From: Jejuia algarum
Lineage (GTDB): Bacteria > Bacteroidota > Bacteroidia > Flavobacteriales > Flavobacteriaceae
NCBI GenBank assembly: GCA_947495775.1
Contig: CANMAQ010000018.1
Location: 1-64,000 of the forward strand
DNA: 64,000 nucleotides
Reading direction: 5' to 3'
Both the position numbers and the translations under genes were made by a program. Below are positions 45,629 to 53,017 of the stretch, piece after piece. Each line of letters starts with the position of its first letter. Within the stretch, counting starts at the first letter, position 1. The notes below the pieces were generated by a model. That model was not told the origin of the DNA. It saw only the letters and a list, made by a program, of their open reading frames with translations, and ran no database searches.

Positions 45629-46646
45629 CATTGCTTTTTGTGTATAATAGCGCGCCTTCAACTTCGAAAAACAGTTTATCTTTCGCTGTGACATCCCAAG
45701 GAAATCTGGGATTTAATCCAGAACCATCATGTAACGTATTCTGAACAAAAGCTCCCATTTTCTCACTGTTTATGCCAACTTTTGCCGCCGTATTGTAAAA
45801 TGTATTTTGATACGCCCCAAACGCATATAAATTGGTGTAAAACAAACACTCATGAGGTGCTAATGTGTGCCATACATTTTTACGACCATCATCTGAATTT
45901 AAACCATTATCCGGTGTTCTTGTATAGTCCTGCTTCGGCGTAAAAAGCTCTAGCCCCACACCTGCACTATAAATTTCATTTCGTGCTACTATTTCGGTAT
46001 ACGACACTTTTAAAGCCCCGGTACTTCCATAGTCTGTCCCTTCTCCATAAAACAACCTACCAAACCTTAAATCATTAAAAAAAGTCACTGCTATAGAATG
46101 TTGCGCATTGGCAAAACGCAATAAAAGCTTCCCGCGTCTGTTATTAAATACAGAAAGGGCATTAGGCAATATTTCCTTTTGAAATCCAAACCCTACCCCC
46201 GTAAACGTCCCACTTGTATTAGGGTTGAAACTAAAAGTAGGCGTAATATCTATAAGCGCAGCGCCTAACAAATTATCATTTTTACCTACGCCCAATAGCG
46301 TGAAAAAGTCGTACGCGTAGAATGCTCCTTTGGTCTTTACAGTATGGCGTTTTAACAGCTGTCCTAAAGAAAAACTTAATCCAGATTCTAGTGCCGCCTC
46401 ACCATAACGAAGTGCTCCAATTGCCGCGATGTTCCCCTTAAGGGTTTGATTTTGATTTCCTAAAACGATAGCGACGCTTGCCGTAACCCCCCCATTTACT
46501 TTAAAACTTTGCGCAACAACACCGCCTGTGAAGGCTATATAAAGCGCTAAAATATATGTATAGGATTTAGGAATAACGAGGAGTTTATTAAGATTATCTG
46601 TAAAATTATAAAAATTAATGGCATATACCTTAAAGTCGTCTGCCAA
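45621..46646 (-). CDS. Exported protein with type-23 polymorphic-toxin-like domain
   Basis: A 341-aa protein with an internal-looking signal (about 29-46, ending GGVVAQ after a polar 28-residue leader). The mature part is rich in Gly and amphipathic strands. The segments FNDLRFGRLFYGEGTDYGST and MGAFVQNTLHDGSGLNPRFP resemble the 'NDxxGxGxDxxRTG' and 'HD..NPxxP' blocks of the family named polymorphic toxin type 23 in Bacteroidota. I recall that family only loosely, so this is a tentative call; an outer-membrane-barrel-like protein is the alternative. It sits in a tight cluster, 11 nt after the upstream gene and overlapping the LRR lipoprotein. Confidence 0.5.
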   Translation of the reverse strand: MADDFKVYAINFYNFTDNLNKLLVIPKSYTYILALYIAFTGGVVAQSFKVNGGVTASVAIVLGNQNQTLKGNIAAIGALRYGEAALESGLSFSLGQLLKRHTVKTKGAFYAYDFFTLLGVGKNDNLLGAALIDITPTFSFNPNTSGTFTGVGFGFQKEILPNALSVFNNRRGKLLLRFANAQHSIAVTFFNDLRFGRLFYGEGTDYGSTGALKVSYTEIVARNEIYSAGVGLELFTPKQDYTRTPDNGLNSDDGRKNVWHTLAPHECLFYTNLYAFGAYQNTFYNTAAKVGINSEKMGAFVQNTLHDGSGLNPRFPWDVTAKDKLFFEVEGALLYTKSNDD

Positions 46647-46657
46647 TTAGCACTCGC

Positions 46658-47185
46658 TTAGTCGTTAGCTTTACAAGCTACTTGCACAGTACGATGTCGC
46701 CATTGTATCCAATATTCCTGTAACCCTTCGGGAGTTGTTTTTAAAGGACTTATAGCTAAAGCCTGTCCTCTCATTAAAAGTCGGCTTAATTCTGCTTTTC
46801 TCTGGTGTAAAGCAGGTTTATGGTTCCAACCACCAACATGGTCGAATGCCGTATACGCCTCACATGCTGTGGACACTCTTTTAAAAGGGACGTATAAGCT
46901 GTAAGTAACCATACCCGACCCCATGCCTTCCGTTGTCATTCTTATATTAAAGAAATCTACTTTGGCATATGCACCCTTTCTGTAGCATGCTTTTAATGCA
47001 TCGCCCACAGCTGCAGACATTGTATTTGAAAATTGGTGAGCAACATCGGTGCCATCAACAAACTCAGGCCCTTTGTAAGTCCCCTCACATCCTTTTTCAG
47101 AACATCTTATGTTATCATTCTCTTGCGCGATGACTGGCACAGATAAACTTAAACTGCATATAAAAAATACTATTGCTAATTTCAT
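46658..47185 (-). CDS. Small secreted protein of unknown function
   Basis: A 175-aa protein with a Sec signal (1-20, ending VPVIAQ). The mature part has six Cys residues, two in RCSEKGCEG and one each in KACYRKG, STACEAY and QVACKAND, suggesting disulphides, and a central GDALKACYRKGAYAKVDFFN. First gene of the cluster with the type-23-like protein and the LRR lipoprotein. No family recognised. Confidence 0.5.
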   Translation of the reverse strand: MKLAIVFFICSLSLSVPVIAQENDNIRCSEKGCEGTYKGPEFVDGTDVAHQFSNTMSAAVGDALKACYRKGAYAKVDFFNIRMTTEGMGSGMVTYSLYVPFKRVSTACEAYTAFDHVGGWNHKPALHQRKAELSRLLMRGQALAISPLKTTPEGLQEYWIQWRHRTVQVACKAND

Positions 47186-47433
47186 GAGCTAAAAGTACAT
47201 TTTAATGATGAAGTGTCCTACCGCGCACTGCAGCTTCCGCAGACATTCTTAAAAACCTAAAAATCTTATCTTTAAACATCCCTCTACTTCTGCAGGAGGT
47301 TAAAATCACAATTTAAACGCAACATCCTTTGCAAAAACTGGTTTTGCGTGTCTTTATAAGTCCGCTACAGCATAACCTATAACAATTGTTATTTTTCGAA
47401 TATAAAACTGCGATCTCAATACATTTCTTGATG
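47186..47433. other. Divergent intergenic spacer
   Basis: About 250 bases between the start of the minus-strand cluster and the tRNA promoter. I see no gene or repeat in it; it presumably holds the cluster's promoter. Confidence 0.3.
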
Positions 47434-47461
47434 TTGTTTTGCAACTAAATGTTTACATTTG
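47434..47461 (+). promoter_or_regulatory. Bacteroidota promoter of the tRNA gene
   Basis: TTG at 47434-47436, a 17-nt spacer, then TACATTTG at 47454-47461, an exact fit to the Bacteroidota -33/-7 form TTG-N17-TAnnTTTG. The start site would fall near 47468, about 55 nt ahead of the tRNA. Confidence 0.7.
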
Positions 47462-47523
47462 CATGCATTCTTCTAAAAAGGCATGGTATTGCTTCGCATT
47501 TTCAAGCCTATTTTAAAAACACT

Positions 47524-47597
47524 GGGGATGTAGCTCAGTTGGCTAGAGCGCTTGACTGGCAGTCAAGAGGTCGTCGGTTCGAATCCGATCTTCTCCA
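47524..47597 (+). tRNA. tRNA-Ala (anticodon GGC)
   Basis: A 74-nt cloverleaf. D-arm TAGCTCAGTTGGCTAGAGC, anticodon stem CTTGA/TCAAG with loop CTGGCAG (anticodon GGC), T-arm with TTCGAAT. The acceptor arms GGGGATG and CTTCTCC contain the G3-U70 pair that specifies alanine and one U6-U67 mismatch. CCA is not encoded (discriminator A then CTA). No duplicated 3' end elsewhere in the window that would mark an integrated element. Confidence 0.92.
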
Positions 47598-47601
47598 CTA
47601 G

Positions 47602-47643
47602 GCCATCAAAATATAATTTTTATTAAAACTATATTTTGATGGC
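47602..47643 (+). terminator. Hairpin after tRNA-Ala
   Basis: Perfect 14-bp stem, 47602-47615 with 47630-47643, starting 5 nt after the tRNA. It lacks a following U-run, so termination efficiency is uncertain, but position and stem fit a tRNA processing/termination hairpin. Confidence 0.6.
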
Positions 47644-47865
47644 AAACAATTTCCAATCAAGCTTTTACTAAAAAATTTAATTATCTAGTACCTCCTCTTT
47701 TTAAACACATATACACATCTGTTTTTTAGCACGTTAACCTTAAAAACCTTACGAAAAGCTTATCGTGATAATATTTTTTTTACAAAAAAAACCAAGAAAA
47801 TATAAACGTTATCAGAATTATAAATAACTTTATTCCCTGAATGGATATAAGGATATATACTCTTA

Positions 47866-48444
47866 ATGAAAAAAAAAGAAGACCATACTATTACCGAAGG
47901 TATTTTACGTGGTGACCATAAAATTCTTAAAGAATTCTACAAGAAACATCTGCCTCAAGTTACAGCTTATATCGTAAATAACTCTGGAGATGAATCGGAA
48001 GCAAGAGATATTTTCCAAGATGCTTTAGTTATCGTTTTTGAAAAATTAAAAAACGACAATTTAAACATCAACTGTGCATTGGGCACTTATGTTTATGCTG
48101 TTTGCAGAAATCTATGGCTTAACCGACTGCGAAAAAGAAACAAAACGATTCACAACGCGACTCTAAATGAATTGCATTTCCTAGAAGAAGAGACTATCGT
48201 GGAAGATTTAGATAATGCCGAAAAACGAGCTGTAATTCAAAAATATTTTATAAAATTAGGTGAAAGCTGTAAAGCTATTTTAGCACTTTTTTTCAAAGGG
48301 TATACGACTCAGGAAATTGCAAAAAGACAAAATTTCACAGAGGGTTATACACGAAAACGAAAATTTGTCTGTCAAAAAAAATTAATAGAAATGGCAGAAA
48401 AAGATCCTATATTTAAAGAGTTGAAACGATCTTCTAAAGAATAA
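47866..48444 (+). CDS. ECF-type sigma-70 family sigma factor
   Basis: A 192-aa protein. Region 2 spans about 25-90 (SEARDIFQDALVIVFEKL, then TYVYAVCRNLWLNRLRK for -10 recognition and DNA melting); region 4 spans about 128-178 (SCKAILALFFKGYTTQEIAK, then TEGYTRKRKFVCQKKLIE, the -35 helix-turn-helix). No sensory extension. Its stop is 5 nt before the anti-sigma-like gene, so the pair is an operon. By family precedent it is held by the membrane protein and released by a signal; targets unknown, the CHAT gene downstream being one candidate. Confidence 0.88.
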   Translation: MKKKEDHTITEGILRGDHKILKEFYKKHLPQVTAYIVNNSGDESEARDIFQDALVIVFEKLKNDNLNINCALGTYVYAVCRNLWLNRLRKRNKTIHNATLNELHFLEEETIVEDLDNAEKRAVIQKYFIKLGESCKAILALFFKGYTTQEIAKRQNFTEGYTRKRKFVCQKKLIEMAEKDPIFKELKRSSKE

Positions 48445-48449
48445 TTAGC

Positions 48450-49205
48450 ATGGAAAGAACTCAAGAATTATTCGAAAAAATAAATAGTTACCTTAATAAC
48501 GAGATGAAAGGTAATACATTGAAAGCTTTTGAAGATCTGCTAAAAACGGACAAGGTATTTCAACTAGAAGTAGAAAAGCATAGATTAGTACAACAAGCGC
48601 TAAAAGATGAAGACACCCTTTTATTTAGAGAGAAATTAAGAGTTATAGATCAAGAATTGCACGAAAATGACTTAAACGCCTCTACAAAAAAAGGAACACG
48701 GTATTTTTGGAAAATTGCTGCTATTTTCATCATTTTTATAGGCTTGCCTTCTCTCATTTGGTTTTGGAATATGCCACAAGAAGAAGACCTTTTCTCTACT
48801 TACTACGTCCCCTATCCTATAAATGCCCCCAATAGAGGCGCCGCTAATGGCCAACCTGAACTCATAAAAATTGCGGTAGATTACAAACATAAAAAATATA
48901 GAAAAACAATCTGTGCACTCGAAAACCTTATAAAACAGCATCCTAATGATGCGCAATTAAAATTATATTTAGGAAATAGTTATTTGAATACTTGTTTAGA
49001 AGAAAAAGCACTTACACTCTTCCGTTCTTTTAAAGAAAACGATTTATATTATGATGATGCCCAATGGTTTTTAGCCTTAACACATTTAAAGATGAACAAT
49101 TTTAAAGCTACAAAAACACAACTGCATAATTTAACTCATAGGCCTAATTTATATAGTCTTAAAGCTAAAAAATTACTACATGATATAATTCATGAAAAAA
49201 AGTAG
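48450..49205 (+). CDS. Anti-sigma-like membrane protein with periplasmic TPR
   Basis: A 251-aa protein: a cytosolic helical N-terminus of about 85 residues (LFEKINSYLNNEMKGNTL, VEKHRLVQQALKDEDTLLF) like those of anti-sigma factors that lack a zinc motif, one TM helix at about 86-106, then a periplasmic TPR-type helical region (TICALENLIKQHPNDAQLKL, KALTLFRSFKENDLYYDDAQ). Directly after the sigma gene. It most likely sequesters that sigma factor and senses a periplasmic partner by its TPRs. The role is inferred from order and topology. Confidence 0.7.
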   Translation: MERTQELFEKINSYLNNEMKGNTLKAFEDLLKTDKVFQLEVEKHRLVQQALKDEDTLLFREKLRVIDQELHENDLNASTKKGTRYFWKIAAIFIIFIGLPSLIWFWNMPQEEDLFSTYYVPYPINAPNRGAANGQPELIKIAVDYKHKKYRKTICALENLIKQHPNDAQLKLYLGNSYLNTCLEEKALTLFRSFKENDLYYDDAQWFLALTHLKMNNFKATKTQLHNLTHRPNLYSLKAKKLLHDIIHEKK

Positions 49206-49361
49206 AACGTTTTTTAATATAGAAATAAGATTAATTTTAACGAATTTTCAAATCATAATTCTCATTTTAAACATGACACCTAGCACACCCATTATGCAAT
49301 ACAATAATTCCTTTTAACCTTTAATAATTCTTTTAATAGCAACTCATTACAAAAATGTAGT

Positions 49362-49386
49362 ACCTCTTCCCTAAGGGAGGTTTTTT
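49362..49386 (+). terminator. Terminator or attenuator before the CHAT gene
   Basis: ACCT and CCC pair with GGG and AGGT across a short bulge, with a TAA loop and a run of six T. It lies 157 nt after the anti-sigma-like gene and about 115 nt before the CHAT gene, so it separates the sigma/anti-sigma transcript from the CHAT transcript or attenuates read-through. Confidence 0.6.
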
Positions 49387-49500
49387 AAAACATTTTTAAC
49401 AGTTAAGCTTCAATATAAGATAGAACGTTTTTATTCTAAACACGCTTTATCTCTTTACGCTTAACAAAAGTTAATGATTAAATACTAAACAAAAATACTT

Positions 49501-52500
49501 ATGAAAAAAACCTTAGGGATATTAGTACTCTTTTTAGTTTACACCTCATCTAGTTTCAGTCAAACCGAGGAGGCCATAGTAATAGCCGACCAACATTTTA
49601 AAAAAGGAGATTCTTTAATTGAATCTTCAAAATTTAAGGCATCTATCAAGTTCACTCAAAAAGCCTTATCTATTTATAAACCTCTTAAAACATGGGATAA
49701 GATAGCCGCTTCTTACAATAATATATCTGTTGCTTATTGGAAATTACACCAACATGAACATTCCCTTTCGCACACAAAAGAAGCTTGGAGACTATGTGAA
49801 ACCCATTTACCTAAAAACCATAAGGAGCGAGGCGCTACTTTAATGAACTTTTCACATTACTATAACCAGATTTCAAATCATGAAAAATCTATTCATTATC
49901 TAAACAAAGCCCTTGAAATTTTCAAAACTATAAGTCCTTATCCTAAGAAAAGTATTTCAGCAGCGTTTCTCAATTTAGCGAACAATTACATGGTGCTTTC
50001 TCAATATTCCAAGGCATTAGAATACCATTTAAAAGGCCTGTCTCTCAATAAGGAGATCTATCCTAAAAACAGTATCAAGATAGGCATTGCTTATACCAAC
50101 CTAGGCAATATTTATCTTAATCTCGGTATGACGCAAAAGGCTCTTGAATGTCATGAAACGTTTCTTAATAGTGTGTTGTGTAACTATGATGAAACCCATC
50201 TATATGCCGGTTTTGCTTACCTTAACATATCCTCTATAAAGCAAGACCAGTTTGAAACAGACCAAGCATTAGAAAACTTATCAAAAGCCTTGCCTATATT
50301 TTTAAAAGAAGAGAACCCTTATGGATTGTTAAAAACCTATCATAGCCTTGGTAATGCTTATAGAGATAAAGGTCAATACAGTGATGCTGTAACCTATTAT
50401 GAAAAAAGCATCTATATCGCAACAGCTACATATGGTCCTGAAAACTTTAACGTTGCCTACAGCCAGATAGCCATAGCAGAGATATGTCTATTAGAGAAAA
50501 ATAACAAAAAAGCGCTCTCTTATTTAAATAAAGCCTTAAACATATATAAAAAAACATACAAGGAAGACAATCTCGATCTGGCATATTTATACCATATTTT
50601 GGGAGAAGCTCATATTTTTATAAATCCAGAAAAAGCCCTGAAATATCATCTTAATGCTTTAGACATTAAATTTAAGCTTAAACTAGAAGGCAATTTACAA
50701 ATAGCCTATTCTTATATGGGAATTTCAAACCACTATTTTCTCAACAAACAATACCTCCAATCCATCAATTATCAAAACAAAGCTTTACATATAATTTCTA
50801 ATTCTCTAGGAAAAAATCATTTAAGGAGTACACGCAATCATCTCATTGTTGGTATGTGTCACAAAAAACTAGGCAACCTAGATTTAGCTCTAAAATCGTT
50901 TGACAATTCATTAAGATCTAATCGCAAAAAAAAGACGAACTCTAATGTTACTAATAAAGACGCATTTAATCCAGATAATTATTGGGACTTACTTAGCTTA
51001 TTGAGAGCGCTTAACCTAAAAGGTATTATTTTTAAGACCATTTACAAAAAAAATAACGATATAACCTACCTACAGAAGGCTTTGGTCTGTTTTGAAAAAG
51101 CCAACAGTACCATTAAATCAATACGACAAAACCACCAACACTATAAAGATAAAATACAATTTTCTGAAGAAGCTAAAAAGACTTACGATCAGGTTATCTC
51201 AACATTAATCCTCTCTTATAATACACACAAAGACGCCTTCTATTTAGACCAGATATTTAACTATCTAGAGGAAAGCACCTCTAACACACTAAGAGAATTG
51301 GTAAATATGCATGTAGCTAACGCTAATTCTGAATTACCAAAGCCATTACTGACATCAATTAAATCTCTAAAAACAAACAAAGCCTTCTATACCTCTCAAA
51401 TTATACAACACCAATCAAAAGAAAAAAAAGATGTAAAACGCATCATGGCCTTAAGAGATAAATTATTTAATTCCAACCAAAAAATAGACTCAATTACTAA
51501 ACTCATTGAAAAACAATATACAAAACACTACCAACTAAAGCATCAAACTAAAATTATTCAAGCAATAGAAGTCCAACAAAAACTTCCAAAACATACTACG
51601 CTATTAAAATTTTATGTTGCGGATAGCACCACCTATGCCTTTACAATTTCCAAAGACAACTATGCCGTAAAAGAATTAGCAACACCAGAACTAACTGAGA
51701 AAATTAATGCATTTAGAAAGGCCACCATATCCAAAAACATAAAACAATACAAAACATTAGGGTTAGAATTGTACAACACCCTTATCGCTCCTATACAAGA
51801 AGAACTCATAGGCGACGAATTAATCATTGTTCCAGATGGCCCGTTATGGCATCTTAATTTTGAGGTATTGCTTAGTAAAAAAGCTGCTGATATGTCTCCA
51901 AAAACGCTTCCTTACTTGTTAAGAGACTACGCCATTACTTATGCCAACTCTGCCTCCTTGCTCTTCAATACTTTTCGACAAAAAAAACAAAAAAACAGTC
52001 TAAAAGGTTGCTTGGCCTTTTCGTTTTCAGACCCTACAAATACAACATCAAACACTATGAGTTTGGCGACACTGCGCGCTGCTGGAGAGGATCTACCTGG
52101 TACACGTAAAGAAATTAAGGCCATTTCTAAAATTGTAGATGGGCAGTATTACTTTGGCGCCCATGCTAATGAGGCTAATTTTAAGAAAAATGCTGGAAAC
52201 TATACTATTTTACACCTCGCTCTACACGGCGATGTCGATAATGAAAACCCTGAAAACTCAAAACTCTATTTTACTAAAAGTAAAGACTCCATAGAAGACG
52301 ACCTCCTCTATAGCCATGAATTATTCGCGCTCAATATCCCAACAGAACTTACCGTACTTAGCGCCTGTAATACGGGCACGGGTAAAATAGCCAAAGGCGA
52401 AGGCATTATGAGCTTAGGGAATGCCTTTCAATATGCGGGGACTAAAAGTTTACTGTTAAGCAGCTGGGAAATACCAGATGATACCACGCCACAACTCATG

Positions 52501-52743
52501 CAAAACTTTTACACCAATCTTAAAGAAGGCATGAACAAATCTAAAGCCTTACAACAGGCTAAACTTCAATATTTACAACAAGCAGATCTCTATAAGGCCG
52601 CCCCTTTCTATTGGGGTGGATTTTATCTTATAGGAAACCCTGCTCCAATCAATTTAGGAGGTACCAACTGGTGGTATTGGGGAATAGGAATATTAGCGAT
52701 AGCGTTAATCGCCCTCTTTGCCCTTAAAAGAAAAACGGTATAA
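49501..52743 (+). CDS. Exported TPR-CHAT caspase-like protease, membrane-anchored
   Basis: A 1080-aa protein. A Sec signal (about 1-20, ending SSFSQ) leads into ten or more TPRs over residues 25-475 (AFLNLANNYMVLSQYSKALE, IAYTNLGNIYLNLGMTQKAL). A coiled-coil-like linker follows to about 690, then a CHAT peptidase domain at about 695-1045 with catalytic H909 in LHLALHGD and C956 in LSACNTGTGKIAKGEGI. A final helix at about 1056-1074 is followed by KRKTV. It would sit in the periplasm, tethered by its C-terminus to the inner membrane, with the active site in the same compartment as the TPRs of the upstream anti-sigma-like protein. CHAT proteases act in caspase-like signalling and in Craspase (Csx29); an exported one beside a sigma pair suggests regulated proteolysis. 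Confidence 0.85.
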   Translation: MKKTLGILVLFLVYTSSSFSQTEEAIVIADQHFKKGDSLIESSKFKASIKFTQKALSIYKPLKTWDKIAASYNNISVAYWKLHQHEHSLSHTKEAWRLCETHLPKNHKERGATLMNFSHYYNQISNHEKSIHYLNKALEIFKTISPYPKKSISAAFLNLANNYMVLSQYSKALEYHLKGLSLNKEIYPKNSIKIGIAYTNLGNIYLNLGMTQKALECHETFLNSVLCNYDETHLYAGFAYLNISSIKQDQFETDQALENLSKALPIFLKEENPYGLLKTYHSLGNAYRDKGQYSDAVTYYEKSIYIATATYGPENFNVAYSQIAIAEICLLEKNNKKALSYLNKALNIYKKTYKEDNLDLAYLYHILGEAHIFINPEKALKYHLNALDIKFKLKLEGNLQIAYSYMGISNHYFLNKQYLQSINYQNKALHIISNSLGKNHLRSTRNHLIVGMCHKKLGNLDLALKSFDNSLRSNRKKKTNSNVTNKDAFNPDNYWDLLSLLRALNLKGIIFKTIYKKNNDITYLQKALVCFEKANSTIKSIRQNHQHYKDKIQFSEEAKKTYDQVISTLILSYNTHKDAFYLDQIFNYLEESTSNTLRELVNMHVANANSELPKPLLTSIKSLKTNKAFYTSQIIQHQSKEKKDVKRIMALRDKLFNSNQKIDSITKLIEKQYTKHYQLKHQTKIIQAIEVQQKLPKHTTLLKFYVADSTTYAFTISKDNYAVKELATPELTEKINAFRKATISKNIKQYKTLGLELYNTLIAPIQEELIGDELIIVPDGPLWHLNFEVLLSKKAADMSPKTLPYLLRDYAITYANSASLLFNTFRQKKQKNSLKGCLAFSFSDPTNTTSNTMSLATLRAAGEDLPGTRKEIKAISKIVDGQYYFGAHANEANFKKNAGNYTILHLALHGDVDNENPENSKLYFTKSKDSIEDDLLYSHELFALNIPTELTVLSACNTGTGKIAKGEGIMSLGNAFQYAGTKSLLLSSWEIPDDTTPQLMQNFYTNLKEGMNKSKALQQAKLQYLQQADLYKAAPFYWGGFYLIGNPAPINLGGTNWWYWGIGILAIALIALFALKRKTV

Positions 52744-52806
52744 AGCATATACTATTTTATTTTTCAGATTCAGGTATAACATCAAAATACAACTGTTACA
52801 TATAGC

Positions 52807-52850
52807 ACCTGTTAACTGCTAACTTCAAATTAGCAATTAACAGGTTTTTT
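52807..52850 (+). terminator. Intrinsic terminator of the CHAT gene
   Basis: Arms 52807-52822 and 52830-52845 pair over 15 of 16 positions, followed by six T, about 65 nt after the stop. Confidence 0.8.
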
Positions 52851-53017
52851 ACGATTGAATGTATTTTCATCTCGTCTCATCGTTTCTATTGTATGAAATA
52901 ACACTTAATAATATGTTAAAATACACAAATTAGGGTATCAGCTTTTTCTTAACCAACACTAAGACAAAAGATCTGGCCAGATCCATTATTTAATTTTAAA
53001 ACAAACTTTTAAACACC

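Noticed and set aside
47524..47643. tRNA-Ala as the attachment site of an integrated island
   Set aside because: No integrase in the window and no second copy of the tRNA 3' end; the nearby hairpin is explained as a terminator.
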